Assembly (NCBI RefSeq): GCF_029868855.1
Contig: NZ_JARWOV010000173.1
Coordinates: forward strand, 1-60,307
Direction of reading: 5' to 3'
DNA from: Nocardia carnea
Lineage (GTDB): Bacteria > Actinomycetota > Actinomycetes > Mycobacteriales > Mycobacteriaceae
DNA: 60,307 bases
Each line of letters starts with the position of its first letter. Positions within the stretch are counted from its first letter, which is position 1. Shown here one piece after another: positions 7,347 through 16,278 of this stretch. The notes beneath the pieces were generated by a model. The model searched no databases. It saw nothing but the letters and a program-made list of their open reading frames with translations, and was not told the DNA's origin. Position numbers and translations under genes: made by a program.

Positions 7347-8183
7347 TCAGATGGTGAAGGCCAGGTTCCGGGCCAGCTGCCGGCCCAGTTCGCCATCGCC
7401 CCGGACATCGATGCGGTCCAGTACCGTTTCGGGGTCGACGCGCCCGCCGCCGAGCCGCACCAGCAGGCCCGAATCCAGCTCCAGTGTCACCGTGGCATCC
7501 CGATCGGGCGTGGTCACATAGGCCGCCCGGTCGCCGACCTCGATATGCAGTGTCCGCGCGAGGGGGCCGGTCAACCGGAGGGTGATCAGTGAACCGGCCG
7601 GTGCCTTACCGCGTTTCGCGAGTACCCGCGGCAGCGACTGCGCGAACTCCGCGAACGCCACCTCGCCGCGGGTACCGCCCTCGTCGATTCGCTCGCCGAG
7701 CGCGTCGGCGATATCGAGTTCGTGCATCCAGCAGTCGAACAAGCGGACCCGCATGAACCGCGCGTAGGGCACCTCGCCGACCGGGGACCGGGACGGCGCC
7801 AGCCACGCCTGATCGTCCATGGCGGACAATGCTTTCCGGCGCCGATCGATCACCTCGTGATACATCCGCAGCAGTTCCGCACCGGACCGCGGCCGCAACC
7901 GCTGTACCCAGATCTCGTTCAGCACTCCGATGTCGTTGCGGACGTGCGGCAGCGTTTCGACATCGATATCGGTGGCCTGTGCGGCAGGGGCCGGCGGCTC
8001 ATCGCCCAGCAGCAGCGATTCGGTGCCGATGACATGGCCGATCACATCGAAAACCGTCCAGCCGGGCAGGGGCGACGGTGTCCGCCACCGGTCCTCGTCG
8101 AGACCGCCGACCAGCTCGGCCAAGGCATCGAACTGGCCGGACAGCAGCCGGACGAGTTCGGGGCGGTCGGGGAGATCGGACAT
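7347..8183 (-). CDS. maleylpyruvate isomerase-family mycothiol-dependent enzyme
   Basis: This protein has 278 residues from ATG 8183. The N-terminal DinB/MDMPI-like four-helix region has the metal-binding His in DVIGHVIGTESLLLG and DCWMHELDIADALG. A C-terminal SCP2-like half (TLRLTGPLARTLHIEVGD to the end) follows. Members use mycothiol as cofactor for isomerisation or detoxification; the substrate is unknown. It is in an operon with the S51-like gene downstream and probably the HIT gene upstream (51-base gap). Confidence 0.8.
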   Translation of the reverse strand: MSDLPDRPELVRLLSGQFDALAELVGGLDEDRWRTPSPLPGWTVFDVIGHVIGTESLLLGDEPPAPAAQATDIDVETLPHVRNDIGVLNEIWVQRLRPRSGAELLRMYHEVIDRRRKALSAMDDQAWLAPSRSPVGEVPYARFMRVRLFDCWMHELDIADALGERIDEGGTRGEVAFAEFAQSLPRVLAKRGKAPAGSLITLRLTGPLARTLHIEVGDRAAYVTTPDRDATVTLELDSGLLVRLGGGRVDPETVLDRIDVRGDGELGRQLARNLAFTI

Positions 8184-8233
8184 GGGCGGTGCCTTCCGTG
8201 GGCTGGGCGTGGGCAGTTCGGTGCGGAAACGGA

Positions 8234-8692
8234 TCAGCCGGGATCGGTATCGGTTTCGGTGGCCGGGGTGTCGAGGGCGGCCAGACCTGCGCGCAACTCG
8301 GCCGCGACCCGCTCGGGTTCGTGCGAGCGGCGCAGTACCAGCCCGGACGCGAAACGGAACTTGTCCCCGTGTTTGCGGGGGAGTACGTGCAGGTGCACGT
8401 GGCCGACCGTCTGGAATGCCGCCTTGCCGTCGTTGACCAGCAGATTCGCGCCGTCGGCGGCGAAGGCCGGACCCTGTACCGCCCGCGCGATCCGATGCCC
8501 GGCCCGGAACAGTTCGGCACCGGTTTCGGCATCGAGTTCGGACAGATCCGTGGCGTGGCTCTTGGGGATCACCAGGGTATGCCCGCGGGTGATCGGCCGG
8601 ATATCGAGGAAGGCGCAGACGATGTCGTCCTCGTAGACCCGGTGGGCCGGCGCGGTACCGGCCACGATCCGGCAGAAAACGCATTCGCTCAC
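8234..8692 (-). CDS. HIT-family nucleotide hydrolase
   Basis: This 152-residue protein starts at GTG. The histidine triad is VGHVHLHVLPRK near residues 92-103, and the N-terminal CVFCRIVAGTAPAHRVYED is canonical. It probably hydrolyses AMP-lysine or diadenosine-type substrates. The last 25 residues extend past the usual fold. It is the first gene of the 8692-6704 minus-strand cluster. Confidence 0.88.
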   Translation of the reverse strand: MSECVFCRIVAGTAPAHRVYEDDIVCAFLDIRPITRGHTLVIPKSHATDLSELDAETGAELFRAGHRIARAVQGPAFAADGANLLVNDGKAAFQTVGHVHLHVLPRKHGDKFRFASGLVLRRSHEPERVAAELRAGLAALDTPATETDTDPG

Positions 8693-8777
8693 AGGGTGAC
8701 TCTACGGCGTACGGCCCGGCCGGACCCGGCGGCCGGGTGGAATTAGCAAACTTTTCAGACCCGTGGGCACGGTTCTG

Positions 8778-8787
8778 CCGTTAACGG
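8778..8787. promoter_or_regulatory. CCGTTAACGG palindrome in the pnt/HIT divergent region
   Basis: This is a perfect 10-bp palindrome in the 275-base gap between the divergent HIT and pntAA genes. It is in an AT-enriched stretch that probably contains the promoters. It is short enough to be chance. Confidence 0.25.
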
Positions 8788-8892
8788 TTCTGATCAGCAT
8801 TTACCGCTGCGAAGGTTGTGTGCCCTGCCGTGTGGATGTGACGGGCATCTCAGCTAATCTCACTCACGCCGATGTACGGTGGCGAGGATTTC

Positions 8893-8920
8893 GGGCGGGG
8901 TGTTCACGAACACCCCGCCC
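8893..8920. promoter_or_regulatory. 13-bp perfect hairpin in the pntAA leader
   Basis: GGGCGGGGTGTTC (8893-8905) and GAACACCCCGCCC (8908-8920) are exact inverted repeats separated by two bases. They end 47 bases before the pntAA GTG. HIT is transcribed away, so this is not a terminator for an upstream gene. A leader attenuator or a regulator-binding site is more likely. Confidence 0.5.
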
Positions 8921-8967
8921 GGCGCCGTAATCGGCGGCCGGAAACGTAGGAGAGGGAAGACAGACAA

Positions 8968-10101
8968 GTGGAGACAACGCAGACCGTGAGCGATTCGTCG
9001 CCGCGCGGGGCGCGTGTCGGTGTCGTTCGCGAAACCGCCGCGGGCGAGCGGCGGGTCGCCCTGGTGCCGAAGATCATTCCGGCCCTGGTGAAGCAGGGTG
9101 TGGAGGTCGTGGTCGAAGCCGGAGCCGGACAGGGCGCGCTCATTCCCGATACCGCCTACACCGACGCCGGTGCCACCATCGGCGATGCCTGGTCGGCCGA
9201 TGTGATCGTGAAGGTCGCGCCGCCCACCGATGCCGAGGTGGCGAAACTGGCCGCGGGCCAGACGCTGATCGGATTCCTGGCGCCGCGCAATGCCGACAAC
9301 CAGATCGATGCGCTGAAGAAGAAGCAGGTGCAGGCGTTCGCCGTCGAAGCGATCCCGCGCATCTCGCGGGCGCAGGTGATGGACGCGCTGTCGTCGCAGG
9401 CGAATGTCGCCGGATACAAGGCGGTACTGCTGGCGGCTTCGGAATCGACCCGCTTCTTCCCGATGCTGACCACCGCGGCGGGCACCGTGAAACCGGCGAC
9501 CGTGCTGGTGCTCGGTGTCGGTGTCGCGGGGTTGCAGGCGCTGGCCACGGCCAAACGGCTCGGCGGGCGGACCACCGGCTACGACGTGCGGCCCGAGGTC
9601 GCCGACCAGGTGCGTTCGGTCGGCGCGCAGTGGCTCGATCTCGGTATCGACGCCGCCGGCGAGGGCGGATACGCCCGCGAACTCACCGACGAGGAGAAGG
9701 CGACACAGCAGCAGGCCCTCGAGGATGCGATCAAGGGCTTCGATGTGGTGATCACGACCGCGCTGGTACCGGGTCGGCCCGCGCCGCGCCTGGTGACCGC
9801 CGCCGCGGTCGCCGGGATGAAACCGGGCAGCGTGATCGTGGACCTGGCCGGCGAAACCGGTGGCAACTGTGAACTCACCGAACCCGGCGAAACCGTGGTC
9901 AAGCACGAGGTGACGATTTGTTCGCCGCTGAACCTGCCGGCCACCATGCCCGAACACGCCAGTGAGCTGTATTCGAAGAATATTTCGGCGCTGCTGGAAC
10001 TGATGCTCGCCGACGGCGAACTGAAACCGGACTTCTCCGATCAGGTGCTGGCCGATTCCTGCGTCACCCGTGACGCCGAACCGACAACGAAAGCCGAATG
10101 A
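8968..10101 (+). CDS. pntAA: NAD(P)+ transhydrogenase subunit alpha part 1
   Basis: This 377-residue protein starts at GTG with AGGAGAGGGAAG upstream. It is the soluble NAD(H)-binding domain I of proton-translocating transhydrogenase. It shows VGVVRETAAGERRVALVPK near the N-terminus, VLVLGVGVAGLQALATAKRLG as the dinucleotide-binding loop, and VITTALVPGRPAPRLVTAA. It uses the proton gradient, with PntAB and PntB, to make NADPH from NADH. Its end overlaps pntAB by ATGA. The three-gene split form is usual in mycobacteria and relatives. Confidence 0.93.
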   Translation: METTQTVSDSSPRGARVGVVRETAAGERRVALVPKIIPALVKQGVEVVVEAGAGQGALIPDTAYTDAGATIGDAWSADVIVKVAPPTDAEVAKLAAGQTLIGFLAPRNADNQIDALKKKQVQAFAVEAIPRISRAQVMDALSSQANVAGYKAVLLAASESTRFFPMLTTAAGTVKPATVLVLGVGVAGLQALATAKRLGGRTTGYDVRPEVADQVRSVGAQWLDLGIDAAGEGGYARELTDEEKATQQQALEDAIKGFDVVITTALVPGRPAPRLVTAAAVAGMKPGSVIVDLAGETGGNCELTEPGETVVKHEVTICSPLNLPATMPEHASELYSKNISALLELMLADGELKPDFSDQVLADSCVTRDAEPTTKAE

Positions 10102-10421
10102 TGTACAGCGAGCTGCTGGCGAATATCGCCATTCTGGTGCTCTCCGGATTCGTGGGTTTCGCGGTGATCTCCAAGGTCCCCAATACCCTGCACACCCCGC
10201 TGATGTCGGGAACCAACGCCATCCACGGCATCGTCGTGCTCGGCGCGCTGGTGACCCTCGGACGGATGGAGGACCCCTCCGTCGGGGTGCAGATCATCCT
10301 GTTCGTGGCCCTGGTGTTCGGAACGCTGAACGTGGTCGGCGGTTTCGTGGTGACCGACCGGATGCTGGGCATGTTCAAAGGTAAGAAGCCCGGCGCGGGT
10401 GCCGAGAAGGCAGGTCAGTGA
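10098..10421 (+). CDS. pntAB: NAD(P)+ transhydrogenase subunit alpha part 2
   Basis: This 107-residue membrane subunit, with start ATG 10098 or 10101, overlaps the pntAA stop. Three hydrophobic helices are present (ILVLSGFVGFAVISKV, IHGIVVLGALVTL, IILFVALVFGTLNVVGGFVV), with the conserved LMSGTNAIHG between helices 1 and 2. It forms part of the proton channel together with PntB. Confidence 0.92.
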   Translation: MMYSELLANIAILVLSGFVGFAVISKVPNTLHTPLMSGTNAIHGIVVLGALVTLGRMEDPSVGVQIILFVALVFGTLNVVGGFVVTDRMLGMFKGKKPGAGAEKAGQ

Positions 10422-10424
10422 TCC

Positions 10425-11843
10425 ATGGACAATCTGGTCGATATCCTCTACATCCTGTCCTTCGCCCTCTTCATCTACGGCCTGATGGGTCTCACCGGCC
10501 CGAAGACCGCGGTCCGGGGTAACTGGATCGCCGCGGCCGGTATGGCCATCGCGGTGATCGCCACACTCATCGCCGTACGCGATACCAGCAACTGGATTCT
10601 CATCGTTGCGGGCCTGGTGGTCGGTGTGGCGCTGGGTGTGCCGCCCGCCCTGCGTACCAAGATGACCGCCATGCCGCAGTTGGTGGCGGCGTTCAACGGT
10701 GTCGGCGGCGGTACGGTCGCGCTGATCGCGTGGGCCGAATTCGTCGACACCTCCGGGTTCTCCACCTTCCATCACGGTGAGGAACCGACGGTGCACATCA
10801 TCGTCGGCTCGCTGTTCGCCGCGATCATCGGTTCCATCTCGTTCTGGGGATCGCTCATCGCGTTCGGCAAACTCCAGGAGATCTTGCCCGGTAAACCCAT
10901 CGGCCTGGGCAAACTGCAGCAGCCGGTGAACCTGCTGCTGCTGCTGGCCGCGGTCGCCGCGGCGGTCGTGATCGGTCTCGGCGCCTCCGACGGTGGTGTC
11001 GCGCAGTGGTGGATGGTCGGGCTGCTGCTGGCCGCGGGTGTGCTCGGCCTCATGGTCGTGCTGCCCATCGGCGGCGCCGATATGCCGGTGGTCATCTCGC
11101 TGCTGAACGCCCTCACCGGGCTTTCGGCCGCGGCGGCCGGTCTCGCGCTGAACAACACCGCCATGATCGTGGCCGGCATGATCGTCGGCGCGTCCGGCAC
11201 CATCCTCACCAACCTGATGGCCAAGGCGATGAACCGTTCCATCCCGGCCATCGTCGCCGGTGGATTCGGTGGCGGCGGCACGGTCGCCACTGCCGGTGAC
11301 GGTGAGCAGAAGCAGGCCAAGGCGACCTCCGCCGCCGACGCCGCGATCCAGATGGCCTACGCCAACCAGGTGATCGTGGTGCCCGGCTACGGTATGGCCG
11401 TGGCCCAGGCGCAGCACGCGGTGAAGGAGATGGCGGGACTGCTCGAAGCCAAGGGCGTGGAGGTCAAATACGCCATCCACCCGGTGGCCGGCCGGATGCC
11501 CGGGCATATGAACGTGCTGCTCGCCGAGGCCGAGGTGTCCTACGACGCCATGAAGGAAATGGACGATATCAACGGCGAATTCAGTCGTACCGATGTCGCC
11601 CTGGTGATCGGCGCCAACGATGTCACCAATCCGGCCGCGCGCGAGGATTCGTCCAGCCCGATCTACGGGATGCCGGTCCTCAATGTCGATCAGGCGAAAT
11701 CGGTGATCGTGTTGAAGCGTTCGATGAACAGCGGGTTCGCCGGTATCGACAATCCGCTCTTCTACGCCGATCACACCGCCATGCTGTTCGGTGACGCGAA
11801 GAAATCGGTGGGTGCGGTCACTGAGGAACTCAAGGCACTGTAA
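10425..11843 (+). CDS. pntB: NAD(P)+ transhydrogenase subunit beta
   Basis: This 472-residue protein starts three bases after pntAB. The N-terminal two-thirds has eight or more transmembrane helices. The C-terminal NADP(H)-binding domain III begins near residue 300 with VIVVPGYGMAVAQAQH and continues through HPVAGRMPGHMNVLLAEA, VALVIGANDVTNPAA and VLKRSMNSGFAGIDNPLF, all family signatures. It is the last gene of the pnt operon. Confidence 0.93.
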   Translation: MDNLVDILYILSFALFIYGLMGLTGPKTAVRGNWIAAAGMAIAVIATLIAVRDTSNWILIVAGLVVGVALGVPPALRTKMTAMPQLVAAFNGVGGGTVALIAWAEFVDTSGFSTFHHGEEPTVHIIVGSLFAAIIGSISFWGSLIAFGKLQEILPGKPIGLGKLQQPVNLLLLLAAVAAAVVIGLGASDGGVAQWWMVGLLLAAGVLGLMVVLPIGGADMPVVISLLNALTGLSAAAAGLALNNTAMIVAGMIVGASGTILTNLMAKAMNRSIPAIVAGGFGGGGTVATAGDGEQKQAKATSAADAAIQMAYANQVIVVPGYGMAVAQAQHAVKEMAGLLEAKGVEVKYAIHPVAGRMPGHMNVLLAEAEVSYDAMKEMDDINGEFSRTDVALVIGANDVTNPAAREDSSSPIYGMPVLNVDQAKSVIVLKRSMNSGFAGIDNPLFYADHTAMLFGDAKKSVGAVTEELKAL

Positions 11844-11862
11844 GCGCGGGAATCCGCTCCGG

Positions 11863-11910
11863 CGGCCCCGGTGCGCGCCCGGCCGCATTGCCGAGCGGGT
11901 ACCGGGGCCG
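11863..11910. terminator. possible terminator after pntB
   Basis: CGGCCCCGGT (11863-11872) and ACCGGGGCCG (11901-11910) form a perfect 10-bp stem around a long GC-rich loop. It starts 20 bases after the pntB stop and ends 20 bases before the next start. Confidence 0.35.
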
Positions 11911-11929
11911 TTGCTGTTACCGTCGACGC

Positions 11930-12379
11930 ATGGCGGATCTGGGTGTAAAGCTCTTGCGCACTAGGTGGTTCGTCCGGGCTCCGATCTGGGCGTTCCGTGC
12001 CCGGCTCGGCTTTCTCTTCGGGGGCCGGCTGCTCCTACTGGAGCACACCGGCCGCACCTCCGGGAGAACCCGGTATGTCGCATTGGAAACGGTGGACCGC
12101 CCCGGCCCCGACACGGTGATCATCGCCTCGGGCTTCGGCGAAGGGGCGCAGTGGTACCGGAACTTGCTGGCCGACCCGCGCTGCCGGGTGAGCATCGGCA
12201 CTCGCCACCGGGTGCCCGCGGTGGCTCGTCCGCTCGAGCCCCAGGAGACGGCCGCGGTGCTGGTGGATTACCGGGTCCGCCATCCGAAGGCCTACCGGAA
12301 GTTGAGTGGCATCATCGAGCAGGCCACGGGCCGGGATATCGAGACGGTGCCGATGGTCGAGTTGTCCATCCGGGCCTGA
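11930..12379 (+). CDS. nitroreductase/deazaflavin-dependent family protein (DUF385)
   Basis: This protein has 149 residues from ATG 11930. It shows the DUF385 pattern: an N-terminal amphipathic helix, LLLEHTGRTSGRTRYVALE near residue 35, IIASGFGEGAQWYRNLLADPR near residue 65 and a C-terminal YRVRHPKAYRKL. Relatives include F420-dependent Ddn and structural homologues that bind deazaflavin or flavin. The substrate is unknown. It is followed 45 bases later by the AAA gene. Confidence 0.8.
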   Translation: MADLGVKLLRTRWFVRAPIWAFRARLGFLFGGRLLLLEHTGRTSGRTRYVALETVDRPGPDTVIIASGFGEGAQWYRNLLADPRCRVSIGTRHRVPAVARPLEPQETAAVLVDYRVRHPKAYRKLSGIIEQATGRDIETVPMVELSIRA

Positions 12380-12424
12380 AATTGGGTGGACGGTGCGGTA
12401 TGTGTGGGCAGATCATGGTCGGCG

Positions 12425-13564
12425 ATGCCCGAACGCAACGAACCACTTCGCCTGATCGAATTCGATCCCGCCACCGCAGACCCCGCCGACGCGCTGCCGT
12501 GGTCGGCCGTACTCGATTCCTATTCCACACCGCGGGACCTGCTCGATATGCTCACCCTGAGCCTTTTCGGCCGGGGTGTGCAGCCGTACTACCGCAAGAA
12601 ACAGCTGGACCGAGTGCGACCGGACGCCCTGCTGCGGCCGCCGGGTTCGCAGATCTCGCGTTCGGTCGTGGAATCGGATTCCCAGTCGATTCTGGTGCTC
12701 GGCGAGGGCTGGACCCTGCGCGCCGACCGGTGGGCCGATAAATCGGCCAAGCTGGAAGTGGTCGCGGTGAGTGACGAGCTGGCCGAACGTATCGTGACCG
12801 AATCGGTTCGCGATGCCGAACAGCCCACCCCCACCGACCTGACCGCGGTGAAAATGGGCTTCTGGCATCAGGGCGACCGTGGGGCCACTCGGCGCGCGCT
12901 GGCCGTCACCACGCCCGAGTGGCCGGAGATCCGGGGTAACTACAGCGAGCCCGTCGCGGGCGCGCTCGACCGGTTGATGGCAATGCGTCCGGCCGATATC
13001 CGCGGCAGGTTGCTGCTCCTGCACGGCCCGCCGGGCACGGGGAAGACCACGGCCCTGCGTTCCCTGGCCCGGGCCTGGTCGCCCTGGTGCCAGGCCGACT
13101 GCGTGCTCGACCCGGAGATGCTGTTCGCCAAACCCGGCTATCTGATGCGTGCGGCGATGGGCGCCGAAGGCGAGGACGACGAATCGGATCGCTGGCGGCT
13201 GCTGATCCTCGAGGACTGCGACGAGTTGATCCACGCCGAGGCCAAATCCTCTTCGGGACAGGGTCTTTCCCGGCTGCTCAACCTCACCGACGGAATGCTG
13301 GGGCAGGGTCGTGACGTGCTGGTCGCCATCAGTACCAACGAGGACCTGTCCCGGCTGCACCCCGCTGTGACCCGGCCCGGGAGGTGCCTGGCGCAAGTCG
13401 AGATCGGCAAGCTGACCGCCACCGAGGCGCGGACGTGGCTGGACGACACCCCAGCCGATATTCCCGCCGCGGGCGCCACACTCGCCGAACTCGTCGCACT
13501 CCGGGACCGTGCCGAAAGTATCGCGGTGCGCACGGAATACACCGAGGGCGGTATGTACCTCTAG
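12425..13564 (+). CDS. AAA-family ATPase with N-terminal DUF5925-like region
   Basis: This protein has 379 residues from ATG 12425. Residues about 1-170 form an accessory region without recognised motifs. The AAA module follows, with Walker A GPPGTGKTTALRSLARAW near residue 203, Walker B LLILEDCDELIH near residue 257, sensor 1 VAISTNEDLSR and an arginine-finger-like RPGRC. Proteins of this layout are widespread in actinobacteria with no assigned role; a disassembly or remodelling function is inferred from the module. Confidence 0.75.
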   Translation: MPERNEPLRLIEFDPATADPADALPWSAVLDSYSTPRDLLDMLTLSLFGRGVQPYYRKKQLDRVRPDALLRPPGSQISRSVVESDSQSILVLGEGWTLRADRWADKSAKLEVVAVSDELAERIVTESVRDAEQPTPTDLTAVKMGFWHQGDRGATRRALAVTTPEWPEIRGNYSEPVAGALDRLMAMRPADIRGRLLLLHGPPGTGKTTALRSLARAWSPWCQADCVLDPEMLFAKPGYLMRAAMGAEGEDDESDRWRLLILEDCDELIHAEAKSSSGQGLSRLLNLTDGMLGQGRDVLVAISTNEDLSRLHPAVTRPGRCLAQVEIGKLTATEARTWLDDTPADIPAAGATLAELVALRDRAESIAVRTEYTEGGMYL

Positions 13565-13612
13565 TAGCTTCCGGCCGGGCTCGTGGCCGGTGCCGGATAC
13601 CGGGATTGATTA

Positions 13613-13630
13613 TGACCGACTGGTCAGTCA
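13613..13630. promoter_or_regulatory. TetR operator-like dyad
   Basis: TGACCGAC-TGGTCAGTCA is an imperfect dyad (14 of 18 positions symmetrical) ending 10 bases before the TetR start. Its TGAC...GTCA core matches typical TetR-family operators, so autoregulation is likely. Confidence 0.55.
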
Positions 13631-13640
13631 TTATTGGCCT

Positions 13641-14210
13641 ATGCCGAAGCGAGTGGATCAGGACAGCCGGCGCGCCGAGATAGTCGAGGCTGCGGTGCGG
13701 GTTTTCGCCCGCAAGGGATTCGCGGCCTCCCGGATCGAGGACGTGGCGGCGGAGGCGGGCGTGGCGAAGGGCAGCGTCTATCTTGTGGTGCGCAGCCGCG
13801 ACGAACTGTTGACGGCAGCCTTCCAGCATTACCGGGCGCGATCGGCGGAAGTCGTGAACGAGCTCGGTCGAGGGCCCGCTCTGGATCGCCTCGCGCGGCT
13901 GATCCGGTCGACCGTCGCGATGCTGGCGACACACCCCGACTATGCGCGAGTACTGCTCGACGTATGGTCGGCGCGCGCACCGATGAATATGGCAGAGGTG
14001 TACAGCGAGTACCGGGCTGCTGTCGGAAGTCTCCTGCGGGAGGCCGCGGACGAAGGACAACTGCGGGCGGGAATCGGCGCCGAACACGCTGCCGTGATCG
14101 TGGGTGCGATCGAAGGCTGCCTTGTGCAATGGCTGGCCGACGATCGAATCTCGCTGCCCGATCTGACCGAGCCCATCCTTGCGATCTGTGTCGACGGGAT
14201 CCGTCGATGA
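13641..14210 (+). CDS. TetR/AcrR-family transcriptional regulator
   Basis: This protein has 189 residues from ATG 13641. The N-terminal HTH is canonical (AAVRVFARKGFAASRIEDVA, then AGVAKGSVYLVVRSRDELL). The ligand-binding half is all-helical and ends IVGAIEGCLVQWLADD..LPDLTE, typical of this family. The stop overlaps the start of the downstream membrane gene (ATGA), so that gene is its probable target and partner. A dyad operator lies directly upstream. Confidence 0.9.
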   Translation: MPKRVDQDSRRAEIVEAAVRVFARKGFAASRIEDVAAEAGVAKGSVYLVVRSRDELLTAAFQHYRARSAEVVNELGRGPALDRLARLIRSTVAMLATHPDYARVLLDVWSARAPMNMAEVYSEYRAAVGSLLREAADEGQLRAGIGAEHAAVIVGAIEGCLVQWLADDRISLPDLTEPILAICVDGIRR

Positions 14211-14734
14211 CTGTCACCGACCGTTTGATCGCACCCGGAGCAACGAGAGCCGAGATCACCCTCGGCTACTGTGCGGGGGCCGGTGGTGCCGCTGCGGCCG
14301 GCGCACTCGCGTGGCAGGCAGGCCAAATGTGGCTGGTGGTCGTGGTGACTGCCCTCGTCGGCTTCGACATGTTCGGCGGCGCCGTCGTCAACGCGACCGC
14401 TTCGGCCACGCGCTGGTACCACCGGCAGGGCCGGCCGGCACACGGTCATCTCCTGTTCGTTGTCGTCCACATCCAGCCATTCGTGCTTGCGCTCGCGGTG
14501 CCCGGGTACGGGTGGACTGCGGCGGCGGTGACCTATGGCCTGGCTCTGGTGTCGGCTGTCGCGGTGATCCGATCGCCGTGGGCGATCCGCACACCTGTGG
14601 CGTTCGTCGCGGTTGTCGCCGGAATACTGGTGACCACCACGCTGGTGACGGTCCCGCCTTTCCTGATGTGGTTTGCGCCGGTGCTGCTGATCAAACTACT
14701 GCTCGGGCACCTCCTTCCTCATCCTGTTCGGTGA
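14207..14734 (+). CDS. multi-pass membrane protein coupled to the TetR gene
   Basis: This 175-residue protein starts by ATGA overlap with the TetR stop. Five hydrophobic segments are visible, from YCAGAGGAAAAGALAW to PPFLMWFAPVLLIKLLLGHLL. Conserved-looking polar positions cluster in GFDMFGGAVVNAT, RWYHRQGRPAHGHLLF and VHIQPF. I do not recognise the family. The His- and Asn-rich loops could hold a metal or haem, which is speculation. It is most likely controlled by the adjacent TetR. Confidence 0.7.
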   Translation: MTVTDRLIAPGATRAEITLGYCAGAGGAAAAGALAWQAGQMWLVVVVTALVGFDMFGGAVVNATASATRWYHRQGRPAHGHLLFVVVHIQPFVLALAVPGYGWTAAAVTYGLALVSAVAVIRSPWAIRTPVAFVAVVAGILVTTTLVTVPPFLMWFAPVLLIKLLLGHLLPHPVR

Positions 14735-14761
14735 ACAACGCGCCGCGGTTATCGTTGATGG

Positions 14762-15712
14762 ATGGATGCATTGGCGGCGCTGCTCGAAGGCCCACGGGCC
14801 CGGGGCGCGTTCGTACTGCGGTCGAAGCTCAGCCCACCGTGGTCACTGCGGATCCAGGACGAATCACCGCTGACGCTCGTGGCGGTGGTCCGGGGGTGGG
14901 CGTGGGTGCTCACCGCCGACGGCGAGCAGCGTCGAGTCGAGGCCGGTGACGTCGCGGTGATCCGGGGACCGCAGCCCTATACCGTCGCCGACGATCCCGC
15001 GACCGAACCTCAGATCCTGATCAATCCGGGGCAGGTCACCACGACTCTGGACGGTGAAGTGCTCTGCGAGACCATGAGTCTCGGGGTACGGCAATGGGGT
15101 AACGATTCGGACGGGGAAACGGTGTTCGTCACCGGCTCCTACGAATACGTCGGCGCGGTGAGCAGGCGCCTACTGCGTGCACTACCGCCCATGCTGGTAC
15201 TGCCGCGCGGACGTTCCGACGATCGGCTGCTCGACCTGCTGACCGACGAAACCGTCAAGGATCTGCCCGCCCAAGGCGTGGTGCTGGACCGCCTACTGGA
15301 CCTGCTGCTCATCTCGACCCTGCGCTCCTGGTTCTCCGGCACCGAGGCAGCACCGTGGTACCACGCCTACGGCGACCCGCTGGTGGGGAAGGCGCTGCGG
15401 CTACTGCAGCACAACCCCGCCCATCCTTGGACCGTCGCTGCGCTGGCTCAGGAAGTCGGGGCGTCGCGGGCAGCGCTGGCCCGCCGGTTCACCGAGCTGG
15501 TCGGGGAACCACCCATGGCCTTCCTCACCGAATGGCGTCTCGATCTGGCCGCCGACCTGTTGCAGGGCACCGAGGACACGGTCGAGGCGATCGCCCGTCG
15601 AGTCGGATACGGCAGCGCGTTCGCCTTGAGCACGGCGTTCAAACGACACTTCGGCGTCAGTCCGCGGGAACACCGGGCCGGCAGCACGGGGGCGGTCTCC
15701 TCGGCCAGTTGA
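14762..15712 (+). CDS. AraC-family regulator with N-terminal cupin (Cupin_6)
   Basis: This 316-residue protein has an N-terminal cupin-type sensor (LTLVAVVRGWAWVLTADGEQ, VEAGDVAVIRGPQPYTV) covering residues 1-190. The C-terminal AraC double HTH is WTVAALAQEVGASRAALARR and VEAIARRVGYGSAFALSTAF followed by KRHFGVSPREHR. Such proteins usually control a nearby oxidoreductase or transporter; none is obvious downstream. Confidence 0.88.
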   Translation: MDALAALLEGPRARGAFVLRSKLSPPWSLRIQDESPLTLVAVVRGWAWVLTADGEQRRVEAGDVAVIRGPQPYTVADDPATEPQILINPGQVTTTLDGEVLCETMSLGVRQWGNDSDGETVFVTGSYEYVGAVSRRLLRALPPMLVLPRGRSDDRLLDLLTDETVKDLPAQGVVLDRLLDLLLISTLRSWFSGTEAAPWYHAYGDPLVGKALRLLQHNPAHPWTVAALAQEVGASRAALARRFTELVGEPPMAFLTEWRLDLAADLLQGTEDTVEAIARRVGYGSAFALSTAFKRHFGVSPREHRAGSTGAVSSAS

Positions 15713-15819
15713 TTCGGATCCGCGTAGCGGTGCGGGCCTGGGCGGCGCAGTGTCGCGCCTTCGACCGCAGCGTCGTCTCGGCGGCACTGCCCGCCGACCG
15801 ACCCGGTATCGTCGCCCGG

Positions 15820-16254
15820 GTGACGACGCAGTATCCGGTGCTCTGGCCGGTGCCCACTCGATGGGCCGACAACGACCACTACGGGCACGTGAACAACGTG
15901 ACCTATTACGCGTACTTCGATACCGCGGTCAATGCGTGGTTGATGGACGCGACGGGCACCGACATCCGTGAACTGCCCGCGATCGGGATCGTCGCGGAGA
16001 CGTCCTGCCGGTTCCACGCCTCGCTCAGCTTTCCGGACAAGCTGCAGGTCGGTCTGCGAATCTCCCGCCTCGGCCGCTCCAGCATCACCTACGACCTGGC
16101 GATCTTCCGGGAAGCCGGACAGGACCTGGAACTCGCTGCCACCGGCACCTTCGTCCATGTCTATGTGGACGAGACGACCCGGAAACCGGTCGAGATCCCC
16201 GAGGTCATCCGCACCGCTGCGCGGACACTGGTCACCGAGGACCCGGGAACCTAA
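15820..16254 (+). CDS. acyl-CoA thioesterase (4HBT hot-dog fold)
   Basis: This protein has 144 residues from GTG 15820. The hot-dog signature is RWADNDHYGHVNNVTYYAYFDTA, with the catalytic Asp in WADND. The usual SCRFHASLSFPD and TGTFVHVYVDETTRKPVEIP strands follow. It hydrolyses acyl-CoA thioesters; the chain is unknown. The start was chosen because the homologous fold begins at YPVLWPV; the upstream frame is open but has no motif. Confidence 0.85.
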   Translation: MTTQYPVLWPVPTRWADNDHYGHVNNVTYYAYFDTAVNAWLMDATGTDIRELPAIGIVAETSCRFHASLSFPDKLQVGLRISRLGRSSITYDLAIFREAGQDLELAATGTFVHVYVDETTRKPVEIPEVIRTAARTLVTEDPGT

Positions 16255-16278
16255 CGCGCGCCGTGCGGTTTCGCGGGT

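Noticed and set aside
10041..11888. Minus-strand open frame of about 610 codons opposite pntAB and pntB
   Set aside because: His/Asp/Gly-rich shadow of clear transhydrogenase genes.
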